Shown: positions 46,000-57,330 of the stretch, piece by piece
Layout: every line of letters begins with the position of its first letter
How positions within the stretch are numbered: position 1 is the stretch's first letter
Assembly (NCBI RefSeq): GCF_026230105.1
Contig: NC_079478.1
Span: 33,123,653-33,187,652, forward strand
Length of the DNA: 64,000 nucleotides
Reading direction: 5' to 3'
Origin: Diorhabda sublineata
Taxonomy: Eukaryota > Arthropoda > Insecta > Coleoptera > Chrysomelidae
Made by a program: the position numbers and the translations under genes
Notes under the pieces: generated by a model
What the model was told of the DNA's origin: nothing
The model's database searches: none
The model's input: only the letters and a program-made list of their open reading frames with translations

Positions 46000-46807
46000 C
46001 GAGGTCTGGCTATTAAATAACAAGACTGGTTACGAAAAACAGTTTTATTATAAAAAATATTCTACATTCGAATGCCCCCTTTCAATATACTCCCCTCCCC
46101 ACGTCACACATCTTTCCATACGTCCATACGCCCTTACGAGCTCTGTCGTTTTTGCTTTACCGCTTCCATCGACTCAAATCGGATCCCTTTAAAAGCAGAT
46201 CTTTTTCTAATCTTTCTAACCTTTCAAGAAAATCTGAGCAGATCCGTTGGCGCAGGAACTTTTGGCCAAGAGTCAGATTTTTCGACACCAAATTGGCACA
46301 GACTTTTGTGATGTGTAAAATTTTTCTAACTGTTTCTTTATCGGCGTTTACAGCTTGGGCATTCATCCATATGCTCAATCGACGATCTGCCACGCACAAT
46401 TTGGTTGATTTTGGTCACTGTTTCCAGAGTTGCAACAGTCACAGGGCGACCTGGGTGCTGGTCATCTTTAATGCTCTCTCGGCCTTCACTAAAGCGCTTA
46501 CACCACTCAAAAACACGCGCACGAGATAGGTAATAGTCCCCAAAGGCCTCTTGCATCAATGCATAGCACTCAGTCGGTTTTTTTTTTAATTTAACGGGAA
46601 ATTTGAAATTAATACGTTGCTTCTGTTTTTCGTCACACGAGAAAAACACGCTCGTTTCAAACCGCTACTGCACAAATACTATAAAGTGACGGAAACGTGT
46701 TTTGGGACGTGCATAGACAAGATACCCAACGCACTACTCGTTTTTTACCCAATGCGTCTAGGGCGCCCTCTAGACGCGCGGACCCGTTACTTAATAGCGA
46801 AACCTCG
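46000..46807 (-). mobile_element. mariner deletion derivative with both TIRs
   Basis: TIRs CGAGGTCTGGCTATTAA and TTAATAGCGAAACCTCG are flanked by TA (45998-45999, 46808-46809). The minus strand gives a good N-terminal half: EKQKQRINFKFPVKLKKKPT, ECYALMQEAFGDYYLSRARV, FEWCKRFSEGRESIKDD, RPVTVATLETVTKINQIVRG, NADKETVRKILHITKVCANL, QKFLRQRICSDFLERLE. It then jumps to LLKGSD in one frame (SALKGIRFESMEAV in the other), the C-terminal block. The catalytic triad region is deleted. Same join as at 8346. It is 808 bp long. Confidence 0.92.
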
Positions 46808-46809
46808 TA

Positions 46810-47660
46810 TATGACAATTATTTATTACTTTTTAGTTTTATTGCTAAAAGCGTGTTTTAGTTTTTTTTCAAACTATAATTTATTTCACATCAACTACAAA
46901 TTAGTTAAGAAATTTGTTAAGATCAAATTTTAATAATTATTTCGTTATCGTCATATGCTGAGGTAGAAGATATTTATATAAATGTATTTACTGAACCATT
47001 TGAAATTTAAAAAGAAAACACGAGGAAAACTATTTGCAGTTAGATAAAATTCAATCATTTAAATATGTAAAACCGGCGAATAGACGCTCTACGCAGCGTT
47101 ATATATCAAGGTCGAAGAGTTCTTAATATATTTTTTATCCTTCGTTTGAAGTCGTAATTTCTAATTCTAGTTTCTGTAACTCATCGGCTAGAGGTCTATT
47201 AGCGCAACTATTTCGTTTGTGGCCTATTTCTTTCGATATATACCGCCTGCTTGTGTGTGAGTGTGTATATAATACATAGTCAGTGTGTGCGACTTATGTA
47301 ACTACACAAAGCACTAAAATAGCATTTATGTGTGTATATATTCGGCTTATAAATTGTTAGAGCATCTGTTTATTGCTAAAGATAATTGCGAATGGAATTC
47401 GTCCCTGAAAATTGCATGTGTGTGTGTTCTTCTTCTACGGTTTCATTACCATGTTATAGATGCTTATTTATATATATATACATAAAGTGACACACGCCTC
47501 GAGTTACGTTCATGATAACCGATCAAAAAATTAACTACCAGGATTGCTACTCAAACTTCTTGAGAGACAAATACAAACAGATATTTATAAATTCATAAGG
47601 CTTTGCAAATTCTACTTTACTATTTGAGGTACCTCCAAAACAAGTGATTTCTACACATTA
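46810..47660. other. no recognisable gene
   Basis: AT-rich. A TG/TA-rich stretch lies at 47245-47345 and a short TA run near 47470. No coding similarity was seen. Confidence 0.45.
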
Positions 47661-47669
47661 TTCACTTCC

Positions 47670-48030
47670 TCAGGTGTAGAAAAACGTTGAACTCGCAATT
47701 TATTTTTGATCTGCGAAATAATAAAAAATCATTGGGTGCTAAACAAAGACTGTACGGCGGATGATCGATCAATTCGATATTTTGACTGTTCAAAAACTTT
47801 TTTGTTTGAACTGATGTTTGAGAACTCGCATTGTGGCAAAAAGTACTGGTGTACTATTCATAATTGATCGTTCTACGTTGCTCTAATGGAACGGTCCCGA
47901 CATGTCCAGTTATTCTGAAAAAAGAGTCGACCATTTGCTTCGAAGTGCTTTATGTGCGAACAACTTTTATTGGATTTTGCTCGTCTTGAAGTACCCAGTC
48001 GATTGACAGCCAAGACGTTATTTTAATATG
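47670..48030 (-). pseudogene. mariner relic, middle part (family of 7076)
   Basis: The minus strand reads VLQDEQNPIKVVRT, QMVDSFFRITGHVGTVPLEQ then RRTINYE*YTSTF. After a gap it reads SSQTSVQTKKFLNSQNIELI then DHPPYSLCLAPNDFLLFRR, the third-Asp region with ND in place of the usual PND/PSD. The ends and N-terminus are missing. Confidence 0.8.
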
Positions 48031-48364
48031 CTACATGGATATGAATGGAACTGCTACTGAATAATGGTCATATTTTAGTATGAAAAGAATCATCATGAGA
48101 GCAATTAAGATTGAACATTCTCCAAAAAATAAGTAAAAAAAGTTTTCCAACTTGCTTTTTTATTTATTTATTTTTTCGGTTGAAGAGCCAACAATCAATC
48201 TATTAACACATTTCACTTTGATGGTCCACTGATTGTAGTCTAATGTACGATGTAAAACATCTTCTAATTTAAAGCTGGAACTTTGTTCCATCAAATATTG
48301 TAACATTCTATTAAAATTTCTGTCCACAATAAAAAAGATATGAGATGTGAAAATTATATAATGA

Positions 48365-49290
48365 ATGCCGCCCGATTGCACATTAAATCACCTTGTTACT
48401 TTAATTCACGCTTCTTTTCAAAATGCTACTTCCTCCAATTGCCTTAAGATGGCTATAATTATACCTCTGCACAAAGGAGGAAATAAAAATCAAGCACGAA
48501 TTATCGCCCTCCTAAATAATGTCTACTCTAGCCTAAACAGCCATCACTCCACTGCAACAACTTTTTGTGATTTTTCTAAGGCTCTCGATTGTGTTAATCA
48601 TAATATTTTAATCAACAAATTGCAGTACTACGGTTTCGGGGGAACACCTCTAGCATGGTTTAAGTCATACCTTACCAACAGAAGTCAGCTTGTAACGGTT
48701 GTTACAACGAAGTCTTCTTGCAAGCCAATAGAATGTGGAGTGCCCCAAGGCTCAGTATTAGGCCCTATTTTGCTTTTTCTGTTTAAGACATCGCCTGTCT
48801 AGACATCAGTGGTAAAATATGTCTATTTGTAGACGACACTAGTTTATCTTGGAGGATCATATCTGTCTCGACGTTTCTAAAACCAAAGTTTTATCATATA
48901 AAAATGCATTGCTGCATTTTATTTTAATTAACACCACAATTGACGTCGTTGAATCTATAAAAGTTTTAGGGCTTGTTGTGGACAATTCTTTGAAATGAGT
49001 TACATATCTAAAAAATTAAGTTCCTCCTGTTTTGCGCTGAGATCAGCTTACAAAGAACTGAACTTATTCATCTCCTTAACAGTTTATTATGCCCTTTCCT
49101 TCTGGGATACGTGTGGGGCGAAGAGTGCAACCTATGCACCAAAATACCGGGCCAAAAAAGAGTATTCAAAATACTTGATTTATGTTCATTATCCAAGTAA
49201 TAAGTTGAACTTAATAAAATCCAAAATCTTCTCATTTATTACTTCTTTTTTTTCTATCTGTCTGGATAGGATACTAAGTACTCGCTATAT
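48365..49290 (+). pseudogene. CR1/Jockey-type LINE reverse transcriptase relic
   Basis: The plus strand reads LVTLIHASFQNATSS, CLKMAIIIPLHKGGN, IIALLNN, then TFCDFSKALDCVNHNILINK (catalytic DFSKA-D block), LAWFKSYLTNRSQLVTVV and ECGVPQGSVLGPI. After a frameshift comes ISGKICLFVDDTSLSW with the DD pair intact. A later thumb section reads YISKKLSSSCFALRSAYKEL then NLF, LTVYYALSFWDTCG. The blocks between fingers and palm are shortened. The 3' flank at 49293-49352 repeats 8727-8795. Confidence 0.9.
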
Positions 49291-49292
49291 TA

Positions 49293-49352
49293 ATTAAAGA
49301 TGACAATGGAGAAGTATCCTCCAATAAGGATCTTCTTTTCACGCTAATTAAA
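49293..49352 (+). repeat. putative LINE 3'-flank segment shared with 8727
   Basis: AATAAGGATCTTCTTTTCAC then GCTAATTAAATAAGTT is the plus-strand counterpart of 8758-8795. It directly follows the CR1-type RT. Confidence 0.55.
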
Positions 49353-49371
49353 TAAGTTATATCTATGTACA

Positions 49372-49740
49372 AGTTCGTTTGGTTTGAATCTTTCAAGGCG
49401 ACGTACCTCTACGTATTCTTCGGTTAGTTTTCTTACGAGTACCTTAGGGTGGACGCTTATTTTTGCACTGTAACTCAAGTTTTTGTTCTTGGCGTCATCT
49501 CTAACCGAAGGCACCAGAAGGTGTCTTTCGCTGATAGAATTGGGTGTCCACCATAGTTCTAAGAGCTTTGTTCTGAAACCTTGAAAAAATTTTAATGTTG
49601 GAGTTATTTCCAGTACCCCAGAGTTGAATATTATAGGTCCATATGGGTTTTAAAATCACCTTATGGAGGAGCAGTTTATTATAAATGCTTAGTAGAGAGT
49701 TTCTGCTAATTAGCCAGTGTATTTCGTGACCATAACCTTG
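49372..49740 (-). pseudogene. Jockey LINE reverse transcriptase C-terminal relic
   Basis: The minus strand reads IHWLISRNSLLSIYNKLLLH then KVILKPIWTYNIQLWGTGNN, NIKIFSRFQNKALRTMVDT. This is the characteristic Jockey-clade thumb block (KLLLYK-ILKPIW-YGIQLWGTA). It points opposite to the CR1-type relic to its left. RT palm and RNase H are absent. Confidence 0.85.
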
Positions 49741-49907
49741 TTAATCGTATATAGAGAAATCTTTCGACGGGTTTTCTCCTGAAAAGCAATTTTTCAAATA
49801 AATTTTACACTGTAGGCTGGTTCTTTCCGAAAAAATTTTTTTTCCTGTGCTTAAATAAAATATTGATATCAATTTATCAAGTATTACAATTTGAATATTA
49901 AGTTTTA

Positions 49908-50617
49908 CGAGGATGCATTGATATTTAGTTAGTTGTGTTACCATAGCAACTAACAATAACTTATTAGAAGTGTCAGTGTAAAATTTGACGTCAAAAAAAT
50001 AAACCAGAGCTACCCAATAAATTAAAAGAAAAAAATGTGAAAATCGAAAAATTGGAGTATCGAGCCATCATTAAGAACCTGAATTTAAAAGGGTTAAGAA
50101 GTAAGCAGATTTACGAAGATATGCTTAATAACCTTGGTGATCAATGTCCTTCGTATGCGACCGTGAAAAATTGGACTGCAAGCTTCAAAAGAGATTGAAG
50201 ATAATGACCGATCGGGAAGACCAGTTTCTGGGTCAGTCCCCGACGCAGTTCAGGACAAGATTTTATCAGACCGTCGAACGACCCAGAACTCTGGTTCTCC
50301 AAGACGCGGAAAGCTATCCAAAGTTGTTTTGTTTTTGAAGGACAACGCCCCTGCACATAAATCTCATGTTGCCATGCAAAAAATTCGTGATTTAGGGTTT
50401 GAATTACTAGAACATTTCCCTTATTCACCAGATTTGGCTCCGTCCGACTATTATCTCTTTCCTCAACTGAAAAAAACTTTAAAACATTTTTTTAAACGCA
50501 GGTTCGCTGTAATAAATGTATCCAATTAAGAGGAGAATATGTTGAGTGATAAAGTATTTTGACATTGAAATTTTGTTTGATTCTATAGTAGACTAAGAAT
50601 TTTTCAATATATCCTCG
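49908..50617 (+). mobile_element. mariner deletion derivative, copy 2 (pair with 34606)
   Basis: TIRs CGAGGATGCATTGATA and AATATATCCTCG are flanked by TA (49906-49907, 50618-50619). The coding frame starts KIEKLEYRAIIKNLNLKGL, YEDMLNNLGDQCPSYATVK, then after indels QDKILSD joined to RRGKLSKVVLFLKDNAPAHK, FELLEHFPYSPDLAPSDYY and FAVINVSN at the stop. The catalytic region before VLFLKDNAP is deleted. It keeps about 45 bp around the join that copy 1 has lost. The 3' untranslated part (TTCTATAGTAGACTAAGAAT) is the same in both. Confidence 0.92.
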
Positions 50618-50619
50618 TA

Positions 50620-51380
50620 CCATTTAAAAAAAAATTGTTTCTCTAATTTATAATACAGTATCCAGTTTATCATGATATATTTCGATTTGCAGTTATTGCA
50701 TTGACCGTTCAAATATCACTAAAAATTTCGTTTTCAATCTCCAAATCTAGGTATAATCTTAACTCGTATTTGTTATCAAATAAGACATTACAGTTGGTCT
50801 GCAGACCACTTCCGTCTTTGTCATTTCCCGTTCAAATGTTTCTTGACTTTTATTTTAAATGGGTTGTGAGGTGAACAGGAAGAAACCTTTTGTATTATAG
50901 TTTTATGTTTCCTGTTCAAAAATCCTTTCGAAAATTTTTTGTTGGTGTTTACCATAAAATTTAACTTGATATAATTTAATTTAAATTTTGGAAACGTGGA
51001 AGAATTTGAAAACAAATAAGAAGAAATCGATTCTGTTCATCACAGTAATAGTACAAAGTAGTGAGTGTGTTTATTAAATGTGGTTTAGAAAATTTTAATT
51101 ATCAGCGGTTTGTATGATTTGCTATTATTTATATTATATTGAAAAATGTTCTGCTTGGTTTTAATAATGTAGTACCATTTATGGAATTCACTTTTGTCAC
51201 TATGTATTCGAAATTGGCTAACTTTTACTAACATCGAGTTGTTTCCAATGTCTTCTATCAGCTGCATCATAATTAAAACCTACAATTAAAATTTAAAAGA
51301 TATATTATCATAATCAAGTGGGGTGTGGATCTTTCTATTGGGCAACGTACTAAAAACTCACTATAAATAAGTCAAACAAG
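50620..51380. other. no recognisable feature
   Basis: AT-rich. Contains one 14-bp palindrome (50795-50808), probably chance. Confidence 0.45.
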
Positions 51381-51383
51381 TGG

Positions 51384-51700
51384 TTAAGAAGAAGAGAAAT
51401 ATGAAATTGCAGAAAATCGTGGATCTACAGAGGTTAGATCTCCACCATATGATCGCGAACTAAACCTGTTTGATCTGGTATGGGTACAGGGAAAGGCAGA
51501 CGTTTCAAGAAAACATAATTCTTCTGAAATGAGTGATGCTTTTGGAGGCTGCGAATAATGCGAAGCCTGAAAATTGGGAAAATACAATTGATCATACGAT
51601 TAAAGAAGAAAAAAAAGTCAGACGAGCCACTCATTGTTGCAACAGTTCAACTTCTGAGTCCGATTTTGATTTTGATTTGTGAGAAGAAGCTCTAATTATA
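51384..51700 (+). pseudogene. DDE_3-type transposase C-terminal relic (family of 41430)
   Basis: The plus strand reads VRSPPYDRELNLFDLVW then VQGKADVSRKHNSSEMSD. This corresponds to the PPYH-ELNPIE block with the catalytic Glu position altered (NLFD), then in the next frame AANNAKPENWENTIDHTIKE then EKKVRRA, and ESDFDFD at the end. Its downstream AATCAAAGTTTGAACCCTTA then TATCTATAC recurs next to the relic at 41430 (41367-41396). Confidence 0.75.
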
Positions 51701-51764
51701 CTGGCTAGAATTTATGAACATGAGGATGTTTAAAAATCAAAGTTTGAACCCTTATATCTATACG

Positions 51765-52630
51765 ATTAGTATGTCATAATGTTCTTCATATCTGGAGAAA
51801 TGAAAAACTTTTTTACCTTCAGCTGTTTGAAAGTTATAAGCAGATTAATTAGGTGAAAATATAAGTATACATCCGATATATATATTATATTTGCAAATGT
51901 TATTTCATACGAAAATACACGATGTATAGCTACAAAAATATTTGAACTGTCTGTAGCCTTAAAGCTGTGTGGAAACATAGTTGACCCCATAAATATTGTT
52001 AATCGTTTTGCAAAATCAAAACCTATCGTCTATGCCTCTAATATTACTTGTTCAAATATGGTAGGAAACTTTCAAATATCATTTTTTTATTGGTTAACTT
52101 TGATTTATTGACTATTTTGTTCACCTATTCTGCTTCGACTATTTCATAAAGAGAACCACAAAAAACTTTGTTTTCTAATTTACATCGTGAAGATTCTTAA
52201 CGTCAAAAATGAAACCAAGTCTCGCAACTCGGTTCTACTGTTGTGAAATCTATGGAATACCAAGTCGGTTGATTTATTCAGTCCCTACTTAAAGGACCTT
52301 CTGTCTTAAGTTATTACGTAATTAGCTAAACTAACAAAATCTTATAGTGACCACATTAATATTAAAAATCTTTTATGTTTAAACAAAATAAATTGACTTG
52401 GCCATCGCTTGAAATACACGCTTCTAGTTTAATCCTCAACGAAAGTTATAGGGGGTCGAAAATAGCCTGAACTGCTTCGAGAAAAGGATGGGACGGCCGT
52501 TTTTTTTTTGCTCGACTTGGCTTGACAATTCAAGTTACGTTACGACATTTCCTTATTTAGAAAGTTCTCGTTCTTTTATCAAATTTGGTAATTCATATTT
52601 CATGTTTTTAAAATCAGAAGTCAAACTAAA
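51765..52630. other. no recognisable feature
   Basis: AT-rich spacer. Confidence 0.45.
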
Positions 52631-52638
52631 GCTATGTA

Positions 52639-53253
52639 CGAGTTCTGGCTATTAAACAACAAGACTGCGCACCTAGAGGGTGGCCCTTGACGGGTGACGA
52701 TAACAAGGAGCAACGTATCAATCTCAAAGTTCTCGTTAAATTGAAAAAAACTCCGACTGAGTACTATAAATTGTTTCAAGAGTCCTATGAGAGAGCAAAT
52801 CGAAATTTGAGGCAATTTTGATCATTTTTTTTTTCGACATTAACGGTATCGTGATGACTGAATGGGTTCCAGAGGTTCAGGTTGTCAACCAGACTTACTA
52901 TTTGTCAGTTTTGGCAACACAACGGCCCGAGTTGCGGAAGAATAACTCATGGATTTTGCACCAGGACAACGTACCTGCCCATAACGCGCTATCTGTGAAG
53001 CAGTATTTGGCCATTAAGCGCTAAGTGCTCGAACACCCGCCGTATTCACCAGATTTGGCACCGTACGACTTTTTTTTGTTTCCGAAGATAAAATCTGCTT
53101 TGAAAGGGGCCCGATTTGAGTCGATGGAAGGGATAAAGTAAAAAACGGCAGAGCTCCTAAAGGCACTCACCAAAGAAGACTTCCAGCACTGCTTTGATCA
53201 CTAGAAAAAACGTATGGAAAGGTGTGTGGTGGTTATTTAATCGCCAGACCTCG
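52639..53253 (+). mobile_element. mariner deletion derivative, third member of the 46000 family
   Basis: TIRs CGAGTTCTGGCTATTAA and TTTAATCGCCAGACCTCG are flanked by TA (52637-52638, 53254-53255). The N-terminal piece reads KEQRINLKVLVKLKKTPTEY then KLFQESY. The catalytic C-half reads FFDINGIVMTEWVPE, VVNQTYYLSVLATQRPEL, SWILHQDNVPAHNALSV (second Asp), HPPYSPDLAPYDFFLFPK (third Asp), IKSALKGARFESMEGIK and LTKEDFQHCFDH*KKRMERC. The section between the two, with the first Asp, is deleted, at a different place from 8346 and 46000. Confidence 0.92.
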
Positions 53254-53259
53254 TAAGCT

Positions 53260-53825
53260 TATCGTTATGTTGAATATCTATAAATAAATACTCTATTCTC
53301 CATTTCCTAAAATATCTTTTAAAGATTTAAAAGTTTTCCTCCCAAAATTCGACCTGGATCCGCTCCTGCTGTAAGTCGAAAGAAAATTGTGAATAATATT
53401 ACCTAGAATATTGACATTTCCGCTACATAAAGTTTATAATTCAACTAGGATGGAATCGATATTTTTTCATTAGGTAAATATTTCAAATTGGCTTCCAAAA
53501 CACTAATTTAAGAAGCCTTAGAATAAAAACGTCTTTCTATATTTCCCAGCAATACTATTCATTTTTACGGTTTACTGAGCTGTGTCCTCGTTCTAATTAA
53601 GCGTTGGCATGACACGAACTGTACAATGATGTGTATTTTACTTCTTGATGACGCTTGTTTCTAACGCTGCAGAATCGTGTGTCACTGAAAGAAGTCAATA
53701 ATGTATAGTAACCACACACGTATTTAACAGTCACTCAAGGCTATTGTGATAAAACTTTTAGTTACGTAATTCTACATTTCGACTGTTAAATACTCTATAC
53801 GGAAAGAGCAGTTTATAAAATTAAT
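53260..53825. other. no recognisable feature
   Basis: AT-rich spacer. Confidence 0.45.
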
Positions 53826-53831
53826 GTTTAT

Positions 53832-54700
53832 ATAGGGTGTTTAAAAAAAAAGGTGATCCAGACTCTAGGATAGATAGAAAACTGAAAAATATTTGGGTTT
53901 TGCTCAGTAAAAACCTCATACGTATTCAAGAAGCTGATACATCCAATGAATTTGTTTTTATATCTGACTCTCATAGAGGGCGCTAGTTACACGGTTCGTA
54001 CCAAGAAGTATTGAACGTGATAACTATCAATGAATGACAATTTTCCATGGCAAACTCAGAGAAGATGCAATTACCGTGTAAAATTCAAATTTAAATAATT
54101 ATTATGGGTACTCAGCTATCGGGGACCTTAGTATGATTTGAGTCCCAGAACCGCAATACACAATCATCAAATTCTTGTTTGTTTCATACTAAGGCCTCAA
54201 ATAGGTGCTCATATGTATTTAACCTTAACTGATTAGACTGGATTTTTGTAAAACGAAAGAACTCGGTCCCAATGTTTTTACAAGTATCCGTTTTATAGAT
54301 GGGGTTTCATTTACGCGACAAAAAATTTTCTATTCACATAATGCTTACTAATTAATAATAATGATGATTAATAACTTTACCAATAGTTTATACCAAATAT
54401 TCCGAAAATGGTACACAATATCGAGTTTTATCAATATCATCTTTTTGGTGTAAAATTAAATAATGTTTAAGTTTACTTGAAATTTTGCCTAATAAATCTA
54501 ATATTAAAAAATTTTTGTGCAATACTACTTGGTAGGAACCCTGTAACTATCGCCTTCTATAAGGGTGAGACATAAAAACAAATTCATTGGATGTATCAGC
54601 TTCAAAAACATATTTGTATAAAATTTCGATACAAAATTGCCAGTAGTTGCAGTAAAATCGTGAAAAATGGGTTTTTCTTCAATCTCTTTGAAATGGAGAA
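53832..54700. mobile_element. non-coding element with about 80-bp inverted arms
   Basis: The arm 53930-54005 (AAGCTGATACATCCAATG, AATTTGTTTTTATATCTGAC, AGAGGGCGCTAGTTACACGG) is the inverted complement of 54528-54607 (CCCTGTAACTATCGCCTTC, AAACAAATTCATTGGATG). Outside the arms is more loosely matched sequence, including a TATAGGGTGTTTAAAAAAA end at 53834. The interior is AT-rich and non-coding. The class is unknown. Confidence 0.7.
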
Positions 54701-54712
54701 TGAAGATTCTAA

Positions 54713-54732
54713 CCTAACCTAACCTAACCTAA
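54713..54732 (-). repeat. (CCTAA)4 interstitial telomere-type tract
   Basis: Four perfect CCTAA units, the complement of TTAGG. Confidence 0.85.
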
Positions 54733-54949
54733 AAATCTTTTATTGGTCTTTAAAAATTGCTTAAATTATGATATTCAATTAGTTTTTTTTCAAATTTACT
54801 TAGCTCTAAATTTGGAAACTTTAAATCCAAAAACTGTACCATCTTTATTCATAAGGGTGCGGGGTCAAAACTCCATACAAAATTAGTTGTTTTAATTTAA
54901 TTATTTGCACTTTACTCTATGGAAAAATGGTTGCTACACTATAATTACA

Positions 54950-56080
54950 CACATCTAAATCAGCGCCCAGTCGGCTCGCTTAACTAATTTTTGTTTTTTA
55001 ATGTTGCATTAAATTGTGAAATACTGAATCTGCCGTTTTCCGAAGTTTGCTCAATTTTTTTTAATCAAGTATTTGCTTCCCAACCTTCAGAATATACGTT
55101 TCGTTTCAAAAGTCGCCAAAAACGTTCAATTGGTTTTAGTAGAATCAGGAACATTCCTAGACTTTTAATAAACGGAACATCCAACTCTGCAAAAGCTTTC
55201 TAAACGTCTTTGCATAATGAGCAGTTGCCCAATCTGGTCAAAATACAAAATTTCCTTCAGGATGCTTTATCTTTATGAAAAGCGTTAATTTAGATCTAAC
55301 AAACTCTTTTTCATATTGCTTTGGTAATTACATAATTTCCAGAAGGACAAAAGTATGCCGAAGAACGGCCACGAAAGATATCGCCAACCATACCAACACT
55401 TTTGAGTCTTTTGAAAAACACCTCTCAATTTAGGTACTTCCACTAGAAATAATAAATCTTATTATTCGCAGTTTCACTCCAGTCAAAAGTAAAATATGAC
55501 TCTTCGTAAATAACGACTTCCAAGTTTGGTTTTTTGTTTTATATGCGTGTCGATTTACTTGATTTTTTAACTACATTTTATTCGTTTAGGTTGTTCACAT
55601 ATTTCTTATCAATTTTGAATTTTCTGCTTAACTTTTGCAAAGTGACTCTCAGTGTTCCATGAGCCGTTTTAACCAAGGCTTCTCTTTTCTTTTTTTCAAT
55701 GGAAATGCCTGTCTTAACACGCCATCAGATATGATAAATTATTTGTCTGGCTAATTCCAATCTTCAGGTTTCTTCAGGTCATGATTTTGTTCATAAAATT
55801 GGCAATTATTTTATGTCGTTCTCTTTCCAGATTTTTTATACTTGAAACTTCTTACAGAGACGTGGTGTTTATACATTGGCAACTGCCAAATTACATAAAA
55901 CAATAACATCCTCAGTCAACGCCTGCTTTACTTGCTAAGCTGTCTTAAAATGTACGGATTTTTTTCTCCACACCTTTAGTTTTCACAAAATTATAGTATT
56001 GAATTTCGCATTCTTTTATACCTGGACGTTTTAGGCCACATTTTTCGAATATAATGCTGATTGTTTGCACACATGTCTCA
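54950..56080 (-). pseudogene. IS630/Tc1-type transposase relic
   Basis: The minus strand, from the right, gives a helix-turn-helix-like part (KTKGVEKKIRT, TAHGTLRVTLQKLSRKFKI) and then YEESYFTFDWSETANNKIYY (first Asp position changed). Next come KRLKSVGMVGDIFRGR then SSAYFCPSGNYVITKAI, and KAFAELDVPFIK then KPIERFWRLLKRNVYSEGWE. The last block, with PIE-FW, is the final catalytic motif of this family. Frames switch often and the second-Asp block (DWATAHYAK-like) is partly readable. Non-functional. Confidence 0.8.
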
Positions 56081-56109
56081 TTTGCATAAAAAATACCAAT
56101 CGTAGCTAA

Positions 56110-56490
56110 TCTATAGCTCCAAAAGCAGACTGTCTACTTTTAAATAATCACAAATTAACCCTTTTGTGTATTCCTTTTGCTTTACTACAAGATATGTTTT
56201 AGTACATGGTAGATTTCTCTAAAATTGACACCATAAGTTATTAGAAATAATGGAAATTTATTTTAATGTTCAAAAAAACAGCTTTCTAATTTAGTCTAAA
56301 AATAATGCTCTTGACTTGTCATTTTAGTTGAATGAAAATATAAGTACTTTCGCTTCTTAATCAAAGAGAGCCTTTCTCTATTTTTTGAATAACTCATGCT
56401 TGTGCTGTACTTTATCATTTGACACGTGATACTGATCACATTGACGCAACTTTAGAAGCAAGCATTTTTACTAAAGCTATTAGTGGTGGG
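56110..56490. other. no recognisable feature
   Basis: AT-rich spacer. Confidence 0.45.
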
Positions 56491-56494
56491 TTAA

Positions 56495-57330
56495 TTTTAA
56501 ATGGAACATTTTCGACATATTTTACTTTTTTATTTCCATAAAGCAAAGAAAGTTACTGCGGCTCCTCACATAGAAATATGTGAAGCTTATGGTACTGATT
56601 GCTCAACAGAGCGCACGTGACAAAATTGGTATCAAAGATTCCTTTCTGGAGATATTTTCCTTAAAGATGAGCATCGTTTTGGTCGGCCTACTAATGTTGA
56701 ACCAAATCAAAGTCATAATTGAAGATCGTCATTTCAAAGCACTTAAAATGTCGTGCGTGGACTAGTTAAGAAGCTTGATATTTGAATACCCCACGAATTT
56801 AAAGAAATTCATTTAACACCAAGAATTAACATTTGCGATATGCACTTTAAACGAAATGAGAATCGTTACTGGGGATGCCCTGTACAGTAACATAGTTCGA
56901 AAAGGATCATGGAGCAAACACGATGAACTAGCACAAACCACATCGAAAGCTGGAAAACAACATAAAAATCTCATGCTGTCAGTTTGGTGGGATTACAGAA
57001 ATATTGTGTTTTTTGAGCTGCTTTCAAAGAACCAAAATGATAAATTTTGATGTTTATTGTCAACGTTTAAACTGGATGAATCAATCAAAGGAAAACGGCC
57101 AGAATTGTCAAATCGGAATGGTTTAGGTTCCACCATGATAATGCAAGGCCACAAAAATCTTTGGCAACTCTTGGGAAACTATTGGAGCTTGGACCACATC
57201 CCTCATACAGCCCTCATCTGGCACCATCTGATTACCATTTATTTCGAAGTTTGCAGAATTCTTTGATTGGTCAAACTTTCACAAATGACGTTGTATTTGA
57301 GAAAAATATAATTGATTAAAAATTATTCTT
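56495..57330 (+). pseudogene. cecropia-type mariner transposase relic
   Basis: The plus strand reads FRHILLFYFHKAKKVTAAP, ICEAYGTDCSTERT, FGRPTNVEPNQ and VVRGLVKKLDI*IPHEF. Then come RINICDMHFKRNENR, SSKRIMEQTR/ERKRSW-like, TSKAG, LMLSVWWDYRNIVFFELL and KGKRPELSNR. It closes with HHDNARPQKSLATLGKLLEL (second Asp) and YSPHLAPSDYHLFRSLQNSL then IGQTF (third Asp). All conserved blocks are in order, but with stops and frame changes and a shortened first-Asp segment. The lineage call rests on the DYHLFRSLQNSL block. Confidence 0.88.

Noticed and set aside
47245..47345. TG/TA-rich stretch as a satellite array.
   Set aside because: No regular period; only short TGTG words are scattered.
50795..50808. 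14-bp palindrome TGGTCTGCAGACCA.
   Set aside because: Short, single and without context.
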